A DNA stretch of 64,000 bases from Actinopolyspora xinjiangensis (GCF_900104475.1 NZ_FNJR01000002.1:428448-492447); one strand, 5' to 3'; positions 18,080 to 29,112 are shown, counted from the first letter of the stretch. Notes: generated from the letters alone by a model not told the origin. Numbers and translations are program-made.

Positions 18080-18907
18080 ATGCGCGAGGACGACCGCACC
18101 GCCGAGCTGGTCGAGGACAACCGACGGCACTGGGACGAACGGGTACCGATCCACACCGCGAGCCCGTTCTACGATCTGAACGGGTTCCGAGCGGGAGAGG
18201 AGGTCCTCGACCGGTTCCAGCTCGACGAACTCGGCGACGTGACCGGGCTCGACCTGGTCCACCTGCAGTGCCACATCGGACTGGACACGCTGGGCTGGGC
18301 GCGCCACGGCGCCAGGGTCGCCGGGCTGGACTTCTCCGCCCCTGCCGTACGCACCGCCACCGAGCTCGCCGCCGAGGTGGGGCTCTCCCACCGCGCGCGT
18401 TTCGTCGCCGCCGACGTCCGCGACGCGGTCGACGAACTCGGCGCGGACGGGTTCGACGTCGTCTACACCGGCGGCGGCGCGCTGATGTGGCTGCCCGACA
18501 TCGTCGAATGGGCGCGCACCGTGGCCGCTCTGCTCCGCCCCGGCGGGCGGCTGTACCTGGTCGAGTTCCACCCGCTGACCGAGGTCCTGGACGACGAGCA
18601 CGGGGCCACCGTCGATCGCGACTACTTCACCCGGCGGCCGCGCACCTACGACGCGCCGGGTTCCTACGCCGACTGGGAGGCGGAGACCACGCACAACACC
18701 GCGACCGAGTGGCACCACACCGTCGGTGACGTCGTCAGCGCCATCGCGGGGGCGGGGTTGCGGATCGAGTTCCTGCACGAGCACGACACGATTCCGTTCC
18801 GGCGCTACGCGGCGCTGGCCACCGACGGGGCGTACTTCCACTACCCCGAGGGGAGGCCGCGCCTGCCGCTGATGTACTCGCTGACCGCCGCCAAACCGCG
18901 CCGGTAG
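18080..18907 (+). CDS. Class I SAM-dependent methyltransferase
   Basis: 275 residues. The Rossmann-type methyltransferase motifs are LDLVHLQCHIGLDTLGWA (motif I with the HLQCHIGLDTL variant, about 56-73), ARVAGLDFSAPAVRTA (acidic end of strand 2) and LRPGGRLYLVEFHPL. An N-terminal NRRHWDERVPIHTASPFY segment marks a family common in actinomycetes, annotated generally as class I methyltransferases. Substrate unknown. It is 67 nt after thiQ and convergent with geosmin synthase. Confidence 0.85.
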   Translation: MREDDRTAELVEDNRRHWDERVPIHTASPFYDLNGFRAGEEVLDRFQLDELGDVTGLDLVHLQCHIGLDTLGWARHGARVAGLDFSAPAVRTATELAAEVGLSHRARFVAADVRDAVDELGADGFDVVYTGGGALMWLPDIVEWARTVAALLRPGGRLYLVEFHPLTEVLDDEHGATVDRDYFTRRPRTYDAPGSYADWEAETTHNTATEWHHTVGDVVSAIAGAGLRIEFLHEHDTIPFRRYAALATDGAYFHYPEGRPRLPLMYSLTAAKPRR

Positions 18908-18940
18908 CTCGCCTCCACCCGGCGGAGCGCGGCGGAATCG

Positions 18941-18970
18941 CCGCCCCGACGCCGGGAGACGGCGGGGCGG
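18941..18970. terminator. Hairpin terminator between convergent genes
   Basis: CCGCCCCG at 18941-18948 pairs with CGGGGCGG at 18963-18970; the loop contains CGCCG and CGGCG, which can extend the structure. It lies between the convergent methyltransferase and geosmin synthase genes. No long U-tract. Confidence 0.5.
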
Positions 18971-18994
18971 TGTGATGGCGGGGCAGCGTGCCGC

Positions 18995-21625
<2,631 letters not shown>

Positions 21626-22486
21626 TCAGGTGTCCTTGGTGGCCATCCGTGCCACCGCCGCGGAGAAGCCCAACAGGATGTAGCACCCGGCGCGCCACAA
21701 TCCGCTCAACAGGTCGGTCGTGCGGATCGGATCACTCAGTACGTCGCTGATGGAGTACCAGTCGGTGGTGATGAGGACCGGTTTCAGCCAATCGAGCGAG
21801 GGAATCGCCTCCAGCACGCCGAACACCACCAAGGCTCCCACCGTGGCGATGAGTACCAGCAGTGAGTGCTCGGTCGTCGAGGAGATCGCCAGGGCCACCG
21901 CCCCGACAGCCGCCATCTGCACCGCGCACCATCCGGCGGCCAGCGCGACCCTGCCCAGGGCTTCTCCCAGTGGGAGAGTGGTTCCGGACAGAGTGACCAG
22001 ACCGTCGCCGCCCACGATCAGCAGACCGGTGAGCACGCCGCTCAACACCACCACACCGATGGCGAGCAGCACCATCATCAGCACGCCGAGGGCCTTGACC
22101 ACCACCAGTCGGACTCTTCCGACGGGTGCCAGCAGCAGGCCGCGCAGCGTGCCGTTGGCCGCTTCACCCGCCAGCCCGTCGGCGGCCACCATCGCGATGA
22201 TCAGCGGAAGCAGCAGGTTCTGCGTCAGCATCAGACTGAGCACGGGGAGTACCATCCCGTTCCCCACTACCGCGGCGAACAGCCCCGAGCCGCCGCCAGG
22301 ACCACCGGTGATGGTGATCACCGTTCCGATGAGAACGGGAAGCGCCGCCAGCCCGAGCAACGCGAGCAGATTGCGCGGTCTGCGCAGTACCCATCCCAGC
22401 TCCGATCCCACCACCCGTCCGAACGGAGCGGAGTGGTGCTGTCTGATCCCGCTGGGAAGTTCGACCCGCGAGGCCGTCCCCGTCAT
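21626..22486 (-). CDS. ABC transporter permease (ABC-2 type)
   Basis: 286 residues with six or so hydrophobic segments, e.g. LLALLGLAALPVLIGTVITI, VVLSGVLTGLLIVGG and LLVLIATVGALVVFGVLE. The domain resembles ABC-2 family exporters, with GLAGEAANGTLRGLLLAPVGR typical of the loop that meets the ATPase. The start overlaps the end of the ATPase gene by 4 nt. Third gene of a LolA-like/ATPase/permease operon. Drug, peptide or lipid export is the usual role of this class; the substrate is unknown. Confidence 0.85.
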   Translation of the reverse strand: MTGTASRVELPSGIRQHHSAPFGRVVGSELGWVLRRPRNLLALLGLAALPVLIGTVITITGGPGGGSGLFAAVVGNGMVLPVLSLMLTQNLLLPLIIAMVAADGLAGEAANGTLRGLLLAPVGRVRLVVVKALGVLMMVLLAIGVVVLSGVLTGLLIVGGDGLVTLSGTTLPLGEALGRVALAAGWCAVQMAAVGAVALAISSTTEHSLLVLIATVGALVVFGVLEAIPSLDWLKPVLITTDWYSISDVLSDPIRTTDLLSGLWRAGCYILLGFSAAVARMATKDT

Positions 22487-23463
22487 GTTTCCCCCTCGGT
22501 GAGTCGAGCGAAGATCTCCTCCAACCCGGCTCGGTCGCGCCGCGCCTCGTACACGCCGACCCCGGCCCGTACCAGTGCCGCGATCACCTCGGGGGAGTCG
22601 GTCCCGGAGAGCTCCACCCGCAGCTCTCCTCCCTCCACACGAGCGGGAACACCGAGCTGCCGGAGCGCTTCCAGCCCTGATTCGTTGTCGGAGACACTGA
22701 CCAGCAGGTTCGGTCCGCCGGACTCCAGCAGGGTCTTCAATTCCCCCTGGGCGATCAGCGTTCCGCCCTGCAGCACGGCCGCGTGGGTACAGGTGGCTTC
22801 CACCTCGGACAACAGGTGCGAGGAGACCACCACCGTCGTTCCGTTGGCGTGCAGCTCCGCGATGATCCGGCGCACTTCCCTGGTTCCGGCGGGGTCCAGC
22901 CCGTTCGTGGGCTCGTCGAGCACCACGAGTTCACGCGGGACGAGCAGGGCCGCGGCCAGGCCGAGCCGTTGTTTCATCCCCAGCGAGTAGGAGCGGTACC
23001 TGCGTTCCGCCGCCCCGGCGAGCCCCACCCGTTCGAGAGCCTGCTGTACCGCGCCGCGCACGTCCGCGCCGAACAGCGCCGGCTCCATGGCGGCGCAGCG
23101 CAGCAGGTTCCGGCGGCCGGACAGAAACGGGTGAAAGCCCGGTCCCTCCACCAGGGCTCCCACGAACGGGAGTGCCCGGCCCGTCTGTTCCGGGACGCGG
23201 TGCCCGAGCAGCTCGACGGAACCGGCGGTCGGTTCGGTCAGCCCGAGCAGCATCCGGATCGTGGTGGTCTTGCCCGAACCGTTCGGGCCGAGCATGCCGA
23301 GCACCGCGCCGCGTGGAACCGACAGGTCCACATCGGCGACCGCCACGGTGCCGCCGTAGGTCTTGCGCAGCGCACTGGTACACAGTGCGGGTTCCGGTTC
23401 GTCCCACCCGGAGGCGGGGACCGTCGCGGTCCCCGCCTCGGTGGCGTCAGCGGTGCCACTCAT
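22483..23463 (-). CDS. ABC transporter ATP-binding protein
   Basis: 326 residues. Walker A GPNGSGKTT at 59-67, signature YSLGMKQRLGLAAALL near 159-174, Walker B ELVVLDEPTNGLD at 178-190 and switch SSHLLSEVE. The C-terminal 90 residues resemble those of BcrA/DrrA-type exporter ATPases. ATG at 23463 sits in the stop of the LolA-like gene (TGATG), which fixes the start over a longer frame. Cytoplasmic motor for the permease encoded next. Confidence 0.9.
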   Translation of the reverse strand: MSGTADATEAGTATVPASGWDEPEPALCTSALRKTYGGTVAVADVDLSVPRGAVLGMLGPNGSGKTTTIRMLLGLTEPTAGSVELLGHRVPEQTGRALPFVGALVEGPGFHPFLSGRRNLLRCAAMEPALFGADVRGAVQQALERVGLAGAAERRYRSYSLGMKQRLGLAAALLVPRELVVLDEPTNGLDPAGTREVRRIIAELHANGTTVVVSSHLLSEVEATCTHAAVLQGGTLIAQGELKTLLESGGPNLLVSVSDNESGLEALRQLGVPARVEGGELRVELSGTDSPEVIAALVRAGVGVYEARRDRAGLEEIFARLTEGET

Positions 23464-24569
23464 CAGGAATCCCGCAGCGCCTCGATCAGTACCTGTTGGG
23501 GAACCGCACCGGCCGCCACTCGGCCGTCCGAGGTCAGCACCGCCGAACCGACGGAGCTGTTGATCACCCAACCGTGGCCCCACGAGCCACTGATCGGGGA
23601 GCCGACGCGTTCGGCCATGGCGCGGGGGCCGGTGGAACCGGTTCCGCGCTGTTCGTCGTCGTCCGTCTTCCGGCCGGACGGCGAGCTCATCGTGCCCTCC
23701 GGCAGTCGGCTCAGCACCACGGTGTCCCAGCCGTCACCCTCGATGCGGGGAGACGTTATCCCGCTCCTGCCGGAACGCGGGGTATCGGGCTTCGTGGTGT
23801 CGGGCTTCTCGGCTGTGCGGACCCGAGCGTTCTCGGGTGGGGTGAACTGGAACAGCTCCGCGTCCTGCGGTCCGGTGCTCAGTTCGGAGAACCCGGCCCG
23901 CAGCGCGGGCTCGCTCGAACCGTTCGCGTTGACCTCCACGCGCAGTGGAATCCGGTCCTCGGCGTCGACGGCGATCCGGACCTCGCGCAACTTGGTGCGC
24001 TCGTCCGGTTTCGGGGTCAGTACCAGCTCGTAGGCGTCCCGTCCCGCGACGCTCGCGGTGCCGTCCACCCGTACGGCGCTGGTCTCCCGCAGTTTCCCGA
24101 CGAGTCGCTGGGCGATCTCGCCGGGCTCGGCCCCGGTGCTCGGCTCCGGCCGTTCCACCTCCGTCTCCTCGGAGTTGGGGTGCTTGACCACGGTGCGCTG
24201 CGCGGAGTCCCACTTCCACACCGTGTTGCCGTCGTCGACCACGGTGGTCTCGCCGTTGCCCGAGGGGATCGAGAGCCGCTGCCGCTGCTGCCCGTCGTAC
24301 CAGACCCGCAGCGACTTGTCGCCGCCGGACAACAGCTCCCCCGTCTCACCGGTTCCGGGAAGCGCGGGCAGACCGAGCTCGTTGTGCACGGTAACTCTGC
24401 CCGCGAGCGCGGGCGGGTCCGACTCCATCACCGAGGCGACCAGTTCGTCGGCGGAGACTTGCGGAAGCCGAGGATTCTGCGCGCCCGCGGGCAGGGCGAG
24501 CGAGGTGAGCCCGAGCGCCCCAGCGGCGATCCCGGCCGACGCGGTAAGCGCGATGTTTCTGCGTCTCAT
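23463..24569 (-). CDS. LolA/RseB-like secreted protein
   Basis: 368 residues. ATG at 24569 with GAAGGGAACC upstream. Signal peptide MRRRNIALTASAGIAAGALG followed by LTSLALPAGA, without a lipobox. The N-terminal half, with SADELVASVMESDPPALAGR and LRVWYDGQQRQRLSIPSGNG, resembles LolA/RseB-like beta folds that bind lipids or sense envelope signals. A Ser/Thr/Asp-rich linker (about residues 255-315) precedes a C-terminal segment with WGHGWVINSSVGSAVLTSDG. It heads the ABC exporter operon and is divergent from a two-component system, so it may be part of a membrane-stress detection and export unit (inference). Confidence 0.75.
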   Translation of the reverse strand: MRRRNIALTASAGIAAGALGLTSLALPAGAQNPRLPQVSADELVASVMESDPPALAGRVTVHNELGLPALPGTGETGELLSGGDKSLRVWYDGQQRQRLSIPSGNGETTVVDDGNTVWKWDSAQRTVVKHPNSEETEVERPEPSTGAEPGEIAQRLVGKLRETSAVRVDGTASVAGRDAYELVLTPKPDERTKLREVRIAVDAEDRIPLRVEVNANGSSEPALRAGFSELSTGPQDAELFQFTPPENARVRTAEKPDTTKPDTPRSGRSGITSPRIEGDGWDTVVLSRLPEGTMSSPSGRKTDDDEQRGTGSTGPRAMAERVGSPISGSWGHGWVINSSVGSAVLTSDGRVAAGAVPQQVLIEALRDS

Positions 24570-24757
24570 CCGGTTCCCTTCGAGTTCCTTCGGGTGTGAT
24601 CGACACCCACCCTGCACCCCTGTCGCTGAGATGATCCTGAGAATCGGTCCCGGTCCCGGCGGCCAGGGGATACGTGCGGAGGTGCTCCGCGCCGCCGTCC
24701 GGCCGGTCCGGGAAACGAAAGCCGAGAGTGCGATGCGTTACCCGCGATGTTACGGGC

Positions 24758-25471
24758 ATGCTGAAAGCCGTGAACCATGAGAGCACTCCCGTCCGGGTAC
24801 TGGTGGTCGACGACGAAGTGGGGGTTCGGACCGCTCTCCGCCGTGGTCTGTCCGCCGAGGGGATGGAGGTCACCGTCTGCGCCGAGGGCCACGAGGCGCT
24901 CCAGCTTGCAGCTACGGGCGCGTTCGACGTCGTGCTGCTGGACGTGCTGCTTCCCGGCCTGTCCGGGTACCGGGTGCTGGAACGCTTACGGGAGCGGGGG
25001 GTACACACACCGGTCCTGCTGGTCTCGGCCAAGGACGGGGAGTTCGACCAGGCGGACGGCCTCGACCTGGGAGCCGACGGCTACGTGGTCAAACCCTTCT
25101 CGTTCGTGGTGCTGGCTGCTCAGGTGCGGGCGCTGGTTCGCAGGGTGGGGGATTCCGGCCCCGGGGGACAGGACACCCTCAGGGTCGGCGAACTGGAGAT
25201 CGACCGCTCCGGGCGCAAGGTCAGTTGGGCGGGAGACCCGATCGCGCTCTCCCCACGGGAGTACAAACTGCTCGTGGCACTGGCGAGCCGGCCCGGCACC
25301 GTGCTGACCAAGGAGGACCTGCTGCGGGCTGTGTGGGGCAACGACCAGGAGGTCACCCGCAACGTGGTTGAGGTCTACGTCGGTTACCTGCGACGCAAGC
25401 TCGACGCCGTCGGTGCGGGGGAACTGGTGGAGACGGTGCGGGGCCACGGCTACCGGGTGGTCCTCGACTGA
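24758..25471 (+). CDS. OmpR-family response regulator
   Basis: 237 residues. Receiver domain 13-125 with acidic pocket VVDDE (17-21), phospho-acceptor Asp62 in VVLLDVLLPGLSG, and the conserved KPFS. The winged-helix domain (about 145-235) has LSPREYKLLVALASRPG, LLRAVWGNDQEVTRNVVEVY and ETVRGHGYRVV. ATG 24758 or GTG 24770 may be the start; neither has a good ribosome-binding site. It is followed 81 nt later by its histidine kinase and is divergent from the LolA-like/ABC operon, which is the likely target. Confidence 0.92.
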   Translation: MLKAVNHESTPVRVLVVDDEVGVRTALRRGLSAEGMEVTVCAEGHEALQLAATGAFDVVLLDVLLPGLSGYRVLERLRERGVHTPVLLVSAKDGEFDQADGLDLGADGYVVKPFSFVVLAAQVRALVRRVGDSGPGGQDTLRVGELEIDRSGRKVSWAGDPIALSPREYKLLVALASRPGTVLTKEDLLRAVWGNDQEVTRNVVEVYVGYLRRKLDAVGAGELVETVRGHGYRVVLD

Positions 25472-25552
25472 GGGACCCGGTTCGTTCGTTTCCGGTCACA
25501 CGAACCGTCGCGCCGTCACCCGGCTCGGCGGACGCGAAGGGCACGGTGTGTC

Positions 25553-26923
25553 ATGACCACGCGATTCCGCCTCGGGACGAGGTGGAGCCCGAAGTCCTGG
25601 TGGAGACGCCGGACCGTGCAGTTCCGCACCGGCTTCGTGGCCGTGTTCGCCTCGCTGCTCGGCCTGTCCGTGATCGTCGCGATCAGCGTCGGGTTCATCG
25701 GGCTGCTCTCGTTGGAGTCCGTGGACGCGAGACTCCGGTCGGAGGCGGGGGTCGCGGCGGACGGCGTGACGGCGGGCACCGCGCCCGCTCGGGTAGCCGG
25801 GGACGGCGTGCGGGTGCTCGACACCGCCGGTGAGCCGGTGGACGGCATGGGCGAGACCGCGCTTCGCCCCTGGGAGATCAACCGTCTGAAGGCGGGCAGG
25901 GGCGTCACCCGTGCCGCGGGTGGGGGCTCACAGGGGTCGGGGGTTCGCTGGGTGGGCCGTGTGGTGGCCGACCCGAGCGGCAAACCCCTGTTGGTGTTGG
26001 CTCGGACGGACCTGTCCGCTTATCGCGACGTTCGCGTCACCGCCAATCGGGTTCTCGGGATCGGCTCCCTGGGGGTCGCCCTACTGGTGGGGACGGCTAC
26101 CTGGTTGGCGGTACGCGGCGCGCTGCGTCCGGTGCGCCGGATGCGCCTGGCCGCGGCGGAGTTGCCGATCGGGGAGCGGTTGCCGGTTCCGGAGGCCGAC
26201 GACGAGCTGCGTTCGTTGGCGCTGGCGACCAACGACATGTTGGCCCGGCGTGACGCCGACACCGAGCGGATCCGCAGGTTCACGGGGGACGCGGCGCACG
26301 AGTTGCGCAATCCGGTGAGTTCGATCCGGGCGCAGGCCGAGGTCGCCGTGGTGCACCCCGACCCGGAGCTGGCCCAGGAGACCCTACGGCAGATCGAGGA
26401 GGAGGCCCGGAGGCTCTCCGAGTTGGTGGAGAGCCTGCTGGCCCTGGCCCGCTCGGACACCGCCGCTCCGCCCGAGGCCCGGCCGGTGGAGCTCGTGGCG
26501 GCCGCCCGCCTGGTCGTGGACCGGATGAACACGGCCGGGGTCGAGCCCCGGGTGCGGCTGAACGCGCCGCTGTCCACCGTGACCGTGCTTTCCACTCCCA
26601 CCGAGATCGCCACCGTCCTGGACAACCTGGTGGCGAACGCGCTGCGTCACGCGCGGGCGCTCGTCCGTGTATCCGTGCTTCCCACATCCAGGGGAGCGCG
26701 GTTGCTCGTGGACGACGACGGACCGGGAGTTCCGCCGCGGCACCGGCCCCACGTCTTCGACAGGTTCTACCGCGCCGAACCCGATCGCACCCGTGGCGGT
26801 GGAGGTTCGGGGCTGGGGTTGGCGCTGGTGGCCGAGCTGGTCGGACGACGCGGTGGAACTGTACGGGTGGGGACCTCCCCCGAGGGGGGAGCCCGTTTCG
26901 AGGTGCGGCTGCCCGTCCGGTGA
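25553..26923 (+). CDS. Two-component sensor histidine kinase
   Basis: 456 residues. Two transmembrane segments (about 26-52 and 167-187) flank an extracytoplasmic sensor of about 115 residues. HAMP (about 187-240) leads to the H-box FTGDAAHELRNPVSSIRAQ with His249, then the ATPase domain with an N-box NLVANALRH, DDDGPGVPP and GGGGSGLGLALVAELV. Inner-membrane kinase for the response regulator encoded just upstream; AAGGG lies before the ATG. The sensed signal is unknown. The small sensor between two helices is typical of class-I kinases for antibiotics or envelope stress. Confidence 0.92.
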   Translation: MTTRFRLGTRWSPKSWWRRRTVQFRTGFVAVFASLLGLSVIVAISVGFIGLLSLESVDARLRSEAGVAADGVTAGTAPARVAGDGVRVLDTAGEPVDGMGETALRPWEINRLKAGRGVTRAAGGGSQGSGVRWVGRVVADPSGKPLLVLARTDLSAYRDVRVTANRVLGIGSLGVALLVGTATWLAVRGALRPVRRMRLAAAELPIGERLPVPEADDELRSLALATNDMLARRDADTERIRRFTGDAAHELRNPVSSIRAQAEVAVVHPDPELAQETLRQIEEEARRLSELVESLLALARSDTAAPPEARPVELVAAARLVVDRMNTAGVEPRVRLNAPLSTVTVLSTPTEIATVLDNLVANALRHARALVRVSVLPTSRGARLLVDDDGPGVPPRHRPHVFDRFYRAEPDRTRGGGGSGLGLALVAELVGRRGGTVRVGTSPEGGARFEVRLPVR

Positions 26924-27107
26924 AGTTCCGGCGACCGAATGGGCGACGGCCCTGGTTCTTCCCACCTCGCGTGGTGGGCGGACACCGGCGATCACGCCGT
27001 TTCCGAACCGTCCCGTTGGGGGCAGCGGCGAGGTGAGCCGGTGGCCGGTCCGCCCGGCGACGTTCTTTCGAACCCGGGTGGCCCGTGTCGTCGCGGTGCG
27101 GGGCAGG

Positions 27108-27947
27108 ATGCCCGTCGTGCTGGAACGTACTTTCGCGATGGCTGCGCCGCTCCGAACGGTGGCCGCGGCGCTGCGGCACACTCGCACGGTGACCACCAAC
27201 CTCGGTGCGGTCGCGGAGGACCCGGCCGTGCCGGTGGGTGAACTCCTGCTGGCGGGCGACCGATTCCCCGTCGCCACCGGGGCGGCCGGTGACGCCCCCG
27301 CGCTCGAGGGAACGGTCTGCCGGGCGGATGAGACCGCCGTGGAACTGCGGTTCGACTCCTCCGCCGGGCGTTCGGGACGGGTGCGGTTCGAACCGAGAGA
27401 GCCGGAGTCGGGGGCACGGAGCCGCTGTGAGGTACACCTCATCCTCTCGGAGGCTCCCGAGTGGTTGCTTCCCAGGCTCGACGGCTACCTGGAAGCGGTG
27501 CGGGAACTCGCCTCGAAGTGGTCCATGAGGCAGATCGTGGTGGGAGCGGCGCTCGTCGAGGACGGGATGCTGTTGGCCCAACAGCGGCACTATCCGGCCG
27601 TTCACGCGGGCAGGTGGGAACTTCCCGGCGGCAGGGTCGAGCCGGGTGAGAGCGAGTCGGAGGCGGTGGTGCGGGAGTGCCGTGAGGAGCTGGGCACCGA
27701 GGTCCGAGCCCTGGAACGGCTCGGGACCGATGTCCCGCTGCTCGGTGGTTCCGGAATGTCGTTGCGAGTTCTGGCGGTGTGCCGTGTCGCGGGGGCGCGG
27801 CTCCCCCTACCGCTGGAGCACCGGGCGCTGCGCTGGGTGGGCGGTTCCGAGCTGGCCGGGTTGCCGTGGCTGGAGGCGGACCGGTTGCTGCTCGATTCGC
27901 TGCGCGCGCTGTTGAGTTCCGGTTCCGAGCCTCAAGATCCGAAATAG
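27108..27947 (+). CDS. Fusion protein: SRPBCC-like domain plus NUDIX hydrolase
   Basis: 279 residues from ATG 27108 (GGGCAGG upstream). Residues 1-138 look like an SRPBCC/START-type helix-grip domain: MPVVLERTFAMAAPL, then VPVGELLLAGDRFPV and a long final helix ending LEAVRELASKW. Residues 140-279 are a MutT-like NUDIX domain with a perfect box: Gly175, Glu181, and REC-REELG at 189-196. An internal ATG (residue 140, base 27525) could start the NUDIX domain alone, but the upstream frame has clear coding character and continues without a break. NUDIX part: hydrolysis of an NDP-X, perhaps oxidised (d)NTPs. Role of the first domain unknown. Confidence 0.75.
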   Translation: MPVVLERTFAMAAPLRTVAAALRHTRTVTTNLGAVAEDPAVPVGELLLAGDRFPVATGAAGDAPALEGTVCRADETAVELRFDSSAGRSGRVRFEPREPESGARSRCEVHLILSEAPEWLLPRLDGYLEAVRELASKWSMRQIVVGAALVEDGMLLAQQRHYPAVHAGRWELPGGRVEPGESESEAVVRECREELGTEVRALERLGTDVPLLGGSGMSLRVLAVCRVAGARLPLPLEHRALRWVGGSELAGLPWLEADRLLLDSLRALLSSGSEPQDPK

Positions 27948-27978
27948 TACGAATCAGATTCATGATTGTATTTCGGAT
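27937..27978. repeat. AT-rich nested inverted repeat across a stop codon
   Basis: ATCCGAAATA at 27937-27946 is perfectly complementary to TATTTCGGAT at 27969-27978. Between them GAATCAGATTC (27951-27961) is itself a palindrome. The stop of the NUDIX fusion gene lies in the left arm. The stretch is AT-rich in an otherwise about 70% GC window. Most likely the terminator of that gene; an operator for the following gene is an alternative. Confidence 0.6.
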
Positions 27979-28056
27979 TTGCCTGAAATGTTCTTCGGGG
28001 TTGGTCGAATGGTGTGGCGTTGTACTCCATTGCTCGTCACGGTTGTCGATCGGCGC

Positions 28057-28062
28057 TATCGT
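28057..28062 (+). promoter_or_regulatory. Candidate -10 box of a leaderless transcript (YciI-like gene)
   Basis: TATCGT ends 6 nt before the ATG at 28069; the spacer is GAAAGA. A short leader with GAAAGA as a weak ribosome-binding site cannot be excluded. No -35 box at usual spacing. Confidence 0.4.
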
Positions 28063-28068
28063 GAAAGA

Positions 28069-28374
28069 ATGTACGTAGTTCTGGTGCATTACACGGCCCC
28101 GTTGGCGGATGTGGACGCGCTGTTGGCGGATCACTCCGAGTGGTTGTCCCATCATCAAGACGCCGGTGACTTCATCGCGGCGGGAAGGCGCCACCCCCGG
28201 ACGGGTGGGGTCATCATCGCCCGGTCGATGTCGCGTGGACAGCTGGACGCCGTCCTGGCGACCGATCCGTTCGTCGTGCACAAGGTGGCCACGCAGGAGG
28301 TGATCGAGTTCCAGGCGCTCCGAACCATCCCCGAACTGGCAGACTACGCCGACCATCTGACCCCGGCGGAGTGA
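28069..28374 (+). CDS. YciI-family protein
   Basis: 101 residues, matching the family length. MYVVLVHYTAPLADVDALLA at the start, then HSEWLSHHQDAGDFIAAGRR and ATDPFVVHKVATQEVIEFQA, the YCII fold with its conserved His. Members are small dimeric enzymes or enzyme-like proteins; function is not established. Start at ATG 28069 follows an AT-rich inverted repeat and a TATCGT hexamer. Convergent with the small Cys/Lys-rich gene, 262 bases away; nothing else is visible between them. Confidence 0.85.
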   Translation: MYVVLVHYTAPLADVDALLADHSEWLSHHQDAGDFIAAGRRHPRTGGVIIARSMSRGQLDAVLATDPFVVHKVATQEVIEFQALRTIPELADYADHLTPAE

Positions 28375-28636
28375 CCGGTGGGCCTCCTCGGTGCGCGGCT
28401 CCGCCCGCGGTGGTGCCGGGTTCCGAGGTGGCCACGAAGCGGGTCAGGGCGACGCCGGTGGTTCCGGTGGTTCGGGCTTCGCGGCGCGCGACGACTGTGA
28501 GGCCGGATCACCAGGGGCGGTTAGGTGTCGTTCGCCGCTTCGGACGGGGTTCCGGAGGTGGCGTCGTTCGCGGAGCTTCCGCGGGCCGCATCCGTGCGAA
28601 GACCGGCGACCGCGGGTGAGGATGTCCCGCGGCGGG

Positions 28637-28825
28637 TCATTCTGCGGACGTTTCGGCCGCCTTTTTCGTTTCCTTCTTTTTGTTCTTCTTCCGGGCCTTT
28701 TCGGCTTCTTCCGCCTTGGACTCCCGCAGGGCCTCGCGGAGTACCACGATCGGACAGCGTTTGCACGCCGGCTTCGAGTGGCAACACTTTCGTTTCACCT
28801 TGATGGTGTCTTTTTTCTTTCCCAC
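28637..28825 (-). CDS. Small Cys- and Lys-rich protein, conserved in actinobacteria, probably iron-regulated
   Basis: 62 residues from GTG 28825 with GGAGG 5 nt upstream. Four cysteines in the order KCCHSKPACKRCP (Cys14, 15, 21, 24) can hold a metal or cluster. The rest is a Lys/Glu-rich helix with 17 lysines in all (KARKKNKKKETKKAAE). I recall similar short CCRKKxRCKRCPV proteins in many actinobacteria, without an assigned function. The promoter overlaps a 16/19 match to the IdeR/DtxR iron box. The A-rich lysine codons make the gene locally low in GC. Possible roles: iron storage or sensing aid, nucleic-acid binding; all inference. Confidence 0.8.
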   Translation of the reverse strand: MGKKKDTIKVKRKCCHSKPACKRCPIVVLREALRESKAEEAEKARKKNKKKETKKAAETSAE

Positions 28826-28856
28826 GTGGTCCTCCTGCCGGGGCGACGGTCAAGAG

Positions 28857-28889
28857 TGAGGATAGGCGAACCTAACCCCGCTGGGTCAA
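28857..28889 (-). promoter_or_regulatory. Promoter with IdeR/DtxR-type iron box
   Basis: On the minus strand TTGACC (28889-28884) and TATCCT (28864-28859) form -35 and -10 boxes with a 19-base spacer, ending about 33 bases before the GTG at 28825. At 28857-28875 the plus strand reads TGAGGATAGGCGAACCTAA, matching the consensus iron box TTAGGTTAGGCTAACCTAA at 16 of 19 positions. The box covers the -10 region, as in IdeR-repressed promoters. Iron-dependent repression of the Cys/Lys-rich gene is predicted. Confidence 0.6.
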
Positions 28890-29112
28890 CAGTGGCCCCG
28901 GGGTGTTGAGCCACACGACCGGACGATCACCGTGGTGCACTACGCTGGGGGTGGGAAGAAACAGGCCGTCGGAGCGAGCACTCCGCCAGCGTGTGATCAC
29001 GAGTTCGAATCAGCGGCGGCCACGCCCGCCGGTTCCGTCGCAGGCGAACCGCCGGGGCGGTTTCCGAAACGACGCCGTTACCACGACCCGTACGACAGCC
29101 AGGAGTTCCTGC

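Noticed and set aside
28906..28946. TTGAGC and TACGCT as a promoter for typA
   Set aside because: The spacing is 29 bases, too long for a usual promoter.
29001..29012. GAGTTCGAATC-like sequence that looks like a tRNA T-loop
   Set aside because: No cloverleaf can be folded around it; the flanks have no acceptor, D or anticodon arms.
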